A DNA stretch of 12,272 nucleotides, from positions 1 through 12,272 of the forward strand of contig CAMZEQ010000011.1 of the NCBI GenBank assembly GCA_947305835.1. Reading direction: 5' to 3'. The position numbers and the translations under genes are program-made. Source of the DNA: an uncultured Alphaproteobacteria bacterium. Its GTDB lineage: Bacteria > Pseudomonadota > Alphaproteobacteria > CAAHEQ01 > UBA3637. Below the pieces are notes generated by a model, which did no database searches, had not been told where the DNA came from, and saw nothing but the letters and a program-made list of their open reading frames with translations. Positions 8,218-12,272 of this stretch are shown one piece after another (position 1 is the stretch's first letter; each line of letters opens with the position of its first letter).

Positions 8218-8244
8218 GTACACACATATTGAAAAGGAAAGAAA

Positions 8245-8991
8245 ATGACGTCTTTAGACAAAATCTTATCAGAAGAAAATGCAAAAACAAATGCAAATGC
8301 GGACTTGCTTTCGCCTTTACGCGTTGATTTTGCCGGCGGTTGGTTGGATACACCGGGTGCACACAGAACCGGGGGATATTTGGTCAATTGTTCCATTTCT
8401 CCCTTGGTTTCCAAAGATCGTTGGCAGTATTCACAACGCAGCGGATTGGGGGGATCTTCCGCTTGGGCCTTTGTCAACGGCGAAAATCCCTTTAAGTACG
8501 ATATGGAACACGGCAACGGGTGGCAAGATTCTGCCATTGTTTTAGAAACAGCTTGCTGTGTTTGGTATTCGGGCGATGAACCTGTGTTGGATTTTAAAAA
8601 TACAGGCGATTTTTTAAAGGGGAAAATGGCCCTGTGGGATACACATGTCCCGCATGATACGCAAACGCTTTCGCAAAAAACACGGGATATCGAAAGAATT
8701 AAAGAAATCAGCAAAATTGCCCGAATCGGCGTCTTAAATAAGGATATACATATTTTATCTTTGGCAACCAGCTTGACTTACCAAGAGCAATTAAAAGAAG
8801 GTATGAAGGAAATTCCTTTTTTGGGGACTGATGGGATTTTAGGTGCAAAGTATTGCGGCAGCGGACACGGCGGGTATATTTTATATATTTTTGAAACCGA
8901 AGAAGCACGTCAAAAAATAATTACAACAGACGCCCATTTTATCGCAATCGAACCATATTGCCGCTTATTTGGTGACAAACCGAACAAATGA
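8245..8991 (+). CDS. Compact GHMP-family sugar kinase (fucokinase / heptose-7-phosphate kinase related)
   Basis: A 248-residue soluble protein with all three GHMP kinase motifs. Motif 1 is SPLRVDFAGGWLDTPGAH (residues 23-40), the pattern of L-fucokinase and D-glycero-D-manno-heptose 7-phosphate kinases. Motif 2 is the phosphate-binding loop GLGGSSA (67-73). Motif 3 is GAKYCGSGHGGYIL (199-212). GWQDS (92-96) matches the family's GxQD segment that carries the catalytic Asp. Such kinases phosphorylate a sugar with ATP before nucleotide activation. The protein is roughly 80-100 residues shorter than usual, mostly between motifs 1 and 2 (about 30 residues instead of roughly 70-90). The ATG has an AAGGAAAG site seven bases upstream. 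The fold is well supported. The substrate is not determined, and loss of activity is possible. Confidence 0.8.
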   Translation: MTSLDKILSEENAKTNANADLLSPLRVDFAGGWLDTPGAHRTGGYLVNCSISPLVSKDRWQYSQRSGLGGSSAWAFVNGENPFKYDMEHGNGWQDSAIVLETACCVWYSGDEPVLDFKNTGDFLKGKMALWDTHVPHDTQTLSQKTRDIERIKEISKIARIGVLNKDIHILSLATSLTYQEQLKEGMKEIPFLGTDGILGAKYCGSGHGGYILYIFETEEARQKIITTDAHFIAIEPYCRLFGDKPNK

Positions 8992-9008
8992 ATACTGCTT
9001 CAATTATT

Positions 9009-9056
9009 TTCGCGAGTTCGCTTGTATCGCGAATCATTGTAAAATAAGTTTTATAA
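9009..9056 (+). other. Two tandem hairpins in the kinase-GT2 gap
   Basis: TTCGCGA (9009-9015) pairs perfectly with TCGCGAA (9027-9033) around an 11-base loop. It is followed by an AT-rich stem TTGTAAAA/TTTTATAA (9037-9056, one G-T pair). Neither is followed by a clear T run. They could end the kinase transcript or stabilise the RNA. No strong promoter for the GT2 gene was found here; TATAGT at 9071-9076 is the best -10-like hexamer. Confidence 0.35.
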
Positions 9057-9128
9057 CACTGATGACACAATATAGTATTGCTTTTTTCTTTAAAAAATGC
9101 TAGAAAAGGGGAAAATTACAGGAGTAAA

Positions 9129-10292
9129 ATGAAGTACATAAAATGGTTATTTTTAATTTTGATCGTTGTTTGCGTAACCTTAGCATCGGTCGTTATCAAA
9201 AACCGAATGCATCCTTTGGTTTCTGTTGTCATGCCCGTTTATAACCGTGAAAAGCTGGTCAGTCGAGCCATCGAATCTATTTTAAACCAAACCTATAAAC
9301 ATTTTGAATTCATCATCGTTGATGATGGTTCAACAGATACTACACCGCAAATACTGCAAAATTATGCCCAAAAAGATAACCGGATAAAAATTTTATCTAA
9401 TCAACAAAACAGGGGGATTTCATATTCTCGGCAAAAAGGATTAGACGCCGCAAAAGGAAAATATGTCGCCGTCATGGATTCAGATGATTATTCCGTCCCC
9501 AGAAGATTGGAAAAATCTGTCGCGTTTATGGAAGATTATCCGGATGTGACGGCCATGTCCGGAAATACGGTGGATTTTGTCGGCGATCAATTACCGACAT
9601 TTGTTCCGGGAGAAGATATTCGTCAATTGTATCGCGTACAACATGATGTCGGATTTTATGAAGTAGAATTGCTTTTGAATAACGTGTTTCCAAACACTGT
9701 TTCATTATTCAGAAGGGATTTTGTTAAAGAACACAATATTCACTATGATTTGTATTTTCAATCAGCGGAAGATTATGATTTTTGGGTTCAAATAATTTTT
9801 GCGGGGGGACGTTTTGCCTCTTTATCTGATATATTGGGATACGTGCGACGCCATGCAACAAATTCAAAATCTTATTATGACGATATGGTTTCAAACTCTA
9901 TTCGGATTCATAAAAAAGCGTTTGAATTGTTCTTTACCCCCAAAGAAGAAGAGTTAAAATTCGCCTATAATCAATTAGAATTTTGTTCCATTTTGGAAAA
10001 AATGAAAAATTCCGACCGGCCGCGCGATATCATTCCGAAAGAAATGATCGAAAGAAGGCATGCCCTTTGGCGATGCCCCAAAACCACTCAGAATGCTCTT
10101 TTTTTGAAGCATGCGCTTTGGCGTGATTTTCTGATTCCGATCGGGGGTAAGAAATATCGCAGATATTCTTCAGATGATACCGCTACCGTTGAATTCAAGA
10201 AAAATTATGTGATTATTCATTGGGATCATTGGAATCCGGAAAAATTCATCAAAAATGGAAAAAATTCCTTTGAATTTCAAAAAGCTTTATAG
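9129..10292 (+). CDS. Membrane-anchored GT2 family glycosyltransferase
   Basis: A 387-residue protein with one N-terminal membrane segment (about residues 4-24) followed by a GT-A fold of family GT2. Visible elements are VSVVMPVYNRE (31-41), IIVDDGSTD (62-70), the metal/nucleotide-sugar binding DSDD (117-120), and EDYDFW (214-219), the usual acidic catalytic motif. The C-terminal 120 residues are not recognised. It would transfer a sugar from a nucleotide donor to a surface or lipid-linked glycan on the cytoplasmic face; donor and acceptor are unknown. The open frame extends upstream to 9078, but the ATG at 9129 is preferred because AGGAG lies four bases before it and the membrane anchor then starts at residue 4. 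The gene converges with the GT6 gene. Confidence 0.9.
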   Translation: MKYIKWLFLILIVVCVTLASVVIKNRMHPLVSVVMPVYNREKLVSRAIESILNQTYKHFEFIIVDDGSTDTTPQILQNYAQKDNRIKILSNQQNRGISYSRQKGLDAAKGKYVAVMDSDDYSVPRRLEKSVAFMEDYPDVTAMSGNTVDFVGDQLPTFVPGEDIRQLYRVQHDVGFYEVELLLNNVFPNTVSLFRRDFVKEHNIHYDLYFQSAEDYDFWVQIIFAGGRFASLSDILGYVRRHATNSKSYYDDMVSNSIRIHKKAFELFFTPKEEELKFAYNQLEFCSILEKMKNSDRPRDIIPKEMIERRHALWRCPKTTQNALFLKHALWRDFLIPIGGKKYRRYSSDDTATVEFKKNYVIIHWDHWNPEKFIKNGKNSFEFQKAL

Positions 10293-10374
10293 CGCTTTCG
10301 GTGAACACGCTTCATCCAAAATTATTCATCAGGCGGAATTCATGCCGCTTAGTTGCTCTATATCAAAAAACATT

Positions 10375-10401
10375 AAAAAAAATCGGATGCAATGAGCCGA
10401 T
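10375..10401 (-). terminator. Possible terminator of the GT6 gene
   Basis: On the minus strand ATCGG (10401-10397) pairs with CCGAT (10386-10382) around a 10-base loop and is followed by eight Ts (10382-10375). It lies about 20 bases after the GT6 stop. The stem is short, so strength is uncertain. Confidence 0.45.
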
Positions 10402-10420
10402 AAAATGCCACAAATCCAAT

Positions 10421-11374
10421 TTATGAAATATTTTTTGATTTGGCAGGATTAAATTGACGGAACCAACCATGGCCGCCCCTTCTGGACTTATCCAAAAGAA
10501 TTCCTTTGATACCACCGGGAAAATTCGCCTTCATTGCCGAAAGCCTTTCTTCCGGAATAATATAATCAGGCAGTAAAATAACGGGCTGATGATCACGCAT
10601 ATAATCAATCATATATCGATTCAAAAAACTTTCATCATGCCAAACCTGATAACGACCATGACTTAAATCAATATCTGTCCAATTGGCGATTGTTTCAGAT
10701 AAGGTTAAAAAGGCCGAACTGGTACCGCCGTAAAAGCCGCCCGTAAAATAATATTTTCCTTCTTTTGATGCCACATAGGCTTCAGACCGTTCATTGCGTT
10801 CATACGGCATCCATTTCAAATCATATGCGTCCCAATAGCCGGAGTGTTGAGCGACCATAAGGCCCGCCGCTTTTGTGGGCAAAATTTCATCCCCGATCGG
10901 GGCTTGAAAAATCAAATTGGCATTCATGAAAAAAATATAATCATACGCCCGCAAATACCTTTTTTGATTCGAAAAAAAGTGATACCTTTTGAGCGTAATG
11001 AACGGCCATGTTTCATGGGCAACGGGAACAACAACCACATTTTCGGGAACTTGAATATCTGTTTTATCCGTGAATAAAAAATAAGTCTTATCGTGCGCCG
11101 GCAGAAAAAATTTTTCGGCCGCTTGATAAAATTGATCCCAAAACTTGATATAATTTCCCGTGGCAATATAAAGAACTGCCACTTTTTTACGTCCCGGGTG
11201 TTCAATTTCTTCAATCGGATTCGGGGTATGATTATTTTTTGATATGTATAATACTCCGGATAAAAGAACCATTAAAATACAAAAAATAATCATAAAGGAA
11301 AAGCGGCGCATTCCCCGTAACGCCCATTCTTTTACAGAATCAATGGAATCTGATGCCTGATATTTGTTCTTCAT
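10421..11374 (-). CDS. GT6 family glycosyltransferase (ABO blood-group / alpha-1,3-galactosyltransferase type)
   Basis: A 317-residue type II membrane protein with a cytoplasmic tail, an anchor at about residues 25-45, and a GT6 catalytic domain from about 63. Family motifs are VAVLYIATGNYIKFWDQF (65-82), YDYIFFMNANLIF (144-156), HSGYW (177-181), YERN...YFTGGFYGG (191-217) and WHDESFLN (245-252), whose Glu248 corresponds to the catalytic Glu of the animal ABO enzymes. The DxD of the animal enzymes is NAN (151-153), as in known bacterial GT6 enzymes, which are reported to work without a divalent metal. GT6 enzymes retain configuration and add Gal or GalNAc in alpha-1,3 linkage, often to fucosylated acceptors. 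The nearest ATG lacks a ribosome binding site (see promoter). Met22 at 11311 is an alternative start. Family assignment is firm; donor is unknown. Confidence 0.93.
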   Translation of the reverse strand: MKNKYQASDSIDSVKEWALRGMRRFSFMIIFCILMVLLSGVLYISKNNHTPNPIEEIEHPGRKKVAVLYIATGNYIKFWDQFYQAAEKFFLPAHDKTYFLFTDKTDIQVPENVVVVPVAHETWPFITLKRYHFFSNQKRYLRAYDYIFFMNANLIFQAPIGDEILPTKAAGLMVAQHSGYWDAYDLKWMPYERNERSEAYVASKEGKYYFTGGFYGGTSSAFLTLSETIANWTDIDLSHGRYQVWHDESFLNRYMIDYMRDHQPVILLPDYIIPEERLSAMKANFPGGIKGILLDKSRRGGHGWFRQFNPAKSKNIS

Positions 11375-11381
11375 GTTTTTT

Positions 11382-11409
11382 ATTATAAGCAGACCATTCC
11401 TTTTTGCAA
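11382..11409 (-). promoter_or_regulatory. Promoter placing the GT6 transcript start at its ATG
   Basis: TTGCAA (11409-11404), a 16-base spacer and a perfect TATAAT (11387-11382). The -10 ends only seven bases before the ATG at 11374, so the predicted transcript would be leaderless or nearly so. No Shine-Dalgarno-like sequence lies between. Confidence 0.55.
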
Positions 11410-11414
11410 GGAAT
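11396..11414. repeat. Inverted repeat over the GT6 promoter -35 region
   Basis: ATTCCTT (11396-11402) and AAGGAAT (11408-11414) are perfect inverted repeats around five bases, and include the TTGCAA hexamer. On the plus strand ATTTTTT follows, giving a terminator look, but no plus-strand gene leads into it. It may be an operator. Confidence 0.4.
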
Positions 11415-11525
11415 ATTTTTTGGCTTTTAACAAACGTTTTTAGCGAATAAAATTTTTTGGGCAGGTTTTTCCGAATACCGAGCTAATAATTTAGCGGATT
11501 TCAAAAAGTTGGTACAACAAATTGA

Positions 11526-12089
11526 TCATCTTTCAATTCCCTGATTAGAGGTTTGCAAATGAGATGATTGTTTTGCCGCTAATTTTACAGTAGGCTCAGC
11601 ATTGACAGTGCTTAAAAACTTGTCCCGCTTTTGAGGATTACAATAATCCCTCATACACTGTTCATAAAAGACTTTTCCAGACTCTGATACCTGATAGTTG
11701 TGTCTGTACTCCCAAGATTTATGTCTGCTGAGGATAGTATATAAATCAGACTCTTGTTGCCGAGCGGCGAAACAATAACCATCCAGAATCTCAGACACTT
11801 CTCGCACATCCAACATAGTTTTATGATGTAAATCTAATATCAAATTGGCAGCCATAACTCCCCGTTGAAAGGCATTTCTTCTGGCTCGGCCCCACTCTTC
11901 GGCTTCATCTTCCCAATCTTTTTCCTCTGCGTGTTTGCGTCGATTTTCCATAATCGCGGTGTTTTTACGCATAGTTTCTAACTCATTTAACAAAAATTCT
12001 TTTTTGTCTTTTGGTAAATCTCTGATTTCCGGTGTAAAAAAATCTTCAAAGTATCTGTCTTTGTATTTCAAATATAATTCTTGAACCAT
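11526..12089 (-). CDS. Hypothetical charged helical protein, 187 residues
   Basis: No family recognised. The product is hydrophilic and predicted mostly helical, with no signal peptide or membrane segment. A long highly charged stretch covers about residues 15-75, including PEIRDLPKDKKEFLLNELE and a Glu/Lys/Arg/Trp-rich segment around EEKDWEDEAEEWGRARR. It then has LILDLHHKTMLDVREVSEIL and a Ser/Gln-rich tail. The open frame reaches 12248, but the ATG at 12089 is preferred. It has AAAGGA eight bases upstream and lies about 22 bases downstream of a near-consensus promoter, whereas the upstream extension would cross that promoter and the terminator. Its good signals suggest it is expressed. It shows no visible link to the glycan genes. 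Confidence 0.75.
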   Translation of the reverse strand: MVQELYLKYKDRYFEDFFTPEIRDLPKDKKEFLLNELETMRKNTAIMENRRKHAEEKDWEDEAEEWGRARRNAFQRGVMAANLILDLHHKTMLDVREVSEILDGYCFAARQQESDLYTILSRHKSWEYRHNYQVSESGKVFYEQCMRDYCNPQKRDKFLSTVNAEPTVKLAAKQSSHLQTSNQGIER

Positions 12090-12117
12090 GTGATATATCC
12101 TTTCCAAAAGCTCTGAA

Positions 12118-12146
12118 ATTATAGCATAGAAGTATAAATTAATCAA
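12118..12146 (-). promoter_or_regulatory. Near-consensus sigma-70 promoter of the 187-residue protein
   Basis: TTGATT (12146-12141), exactly 17 bases, then TATAAT (12123-12118). The predicted start is near 12111, giving a leader of about 22 bases that contains the AAAGGA ribosome binding site. Confidence 0.75.
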
Positions 12147-12152
12147 GCACCC

Positions 12153-12208
12153 CCGAAAGTTCGATAATTTACGAATTTTAGCACTTTCGGAGAGGGCAGT
12201 TATCGAAC
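12153..12208. repeat. Two interlocked perfect inverted repeats upstream of the promoter
   Basis: CCGAAAGT (12153-12160) pairs with ACTTTCGG (12183-12190), and GTTCGATAA (12159-12167) pairs with TTATCGAAC (12200-12208). The arms alternate (A, B, A', B'), the order needed for a pseudoknot in RNA, and overlap by two bases. They lie between the terminator at the right edge and the -35 box, so on the minus strand they precede the predicted transcript start. They may be protein-binding sites or part of a small RNA. Confidence 0.6.
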
Positions 12209-12232
12209 CAGCACAAACGCTTGGAAACAAAA

Positions 12233-12265
12233 AGAAAAACCGTCCCAAAACGGACGGTATTTTTA
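12233..12265. terminator. Bidirectional Rho-independent terminator
   Basis: ACCGTCC (12239-12245) and GGACGGT (12252-12258) form a 7-bp GC-rich stem with loop CAAAAC. The plus strand continues ATTTTTATT; the minus strand continues TTTTTCTTTTT. No plus-strand gene is seen before it, so it most likely ends a minus-strand gene that lies beyond the right edge. Confidence 0.8.
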
Positions 12266-12272
12266 TTGGTAC

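Noticed and set aside
9078..9128. Upstream ATG for the GT2 gene
   Set aside because: No ribosome binding site there; AGGAG precedes the ATG at 9129 and the membrane anchor then sits at the N-terminus.
11430..11544. Plus-strand frame of 38 codons ending in KKLVQQIDHLSIP, possibly the tail of a lost gene
   Set aside because: It looks protein-like but has no start codon, is short enough to arise by chance, and I recognise no family.
12090..12248. N-terminal extension of the 187-residue protein
   Set aside because: It would translate through the promoter, the inverted repeats and the terminator; the ATG at 12089 has proper signals.
1..12272. CRISPR arrays, insertion sequences or transposase genes
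   Set aside because: No regularly spaced repeats, no terminal inverted repeats with flanking duplications and no transposase-like frames were seen.

Overview
The window reads as a chromosomal segment of an AT-rich, host-associated alphaproteobacterium. The strongest lineage clue is a penicillin-binding protein 1A gene (mrcA) directly followed by the release factor 2 gene (prfB), an order I know from alphaproteobacteria. A CxxC-repeat protein fragment and a bacterial blood-group-type glycosyltransferase fit a gut or host-associated member. No species can be named from the sequence alone.

Left part (1-7490, minus strand): one tightly packed transcription unit read right to left. It runs mrcA, prfB (with its programmed +1 frameshift), a DUF47/PhoU-like protein, a PiT-family anion permease, and a large DUF3971/AsmA-like envelope protein that leaves the window at the left edge. 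Gaps are 14, 1, -4 and 1 nt, so translational coupling is likely. A plausible promoter lies just upstream of mrcA. The AsmA-like gene is interrupted by a one-base loss in a T6 run. Both reading frames abut there and the second stays open to base 1.

Middle (7490-8245): a tRNA-Pro(UGG) gene with its own promoter and a Rho-independent terminator. Then comes a short minus-strand gene for a cysteine-rich CxxC-repeat protein whose ribosome binding site and start are out of frame with its body by one base. A 17-bp perfect palindrome lies between it and the divergent plus-strand genes.

Right part (8245-12272): a small accessory, glycan-related group. It holds a compact GHMP-type sugar kinase, a membrane-anchored GT2 glycosyltransferase, and a convergent membrane-anchored GT6 glycosyltransferase (the ABO blood-group / alpha-1,3-galactosyltransferase family) with the NxN motif typical of bacterial members. 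A 187-residue protein of unknown function follows, with a near-consensus promoter. Upstream of that promoter lie two interlocked perfect inverted repeats, and a bidirectional terminator sits at the right edge. The left part looks like conserved housekeeping genes. The part beyond the tRNA looks like a variable surface-glycan locus, and the link between its kinase and transferases is inference.
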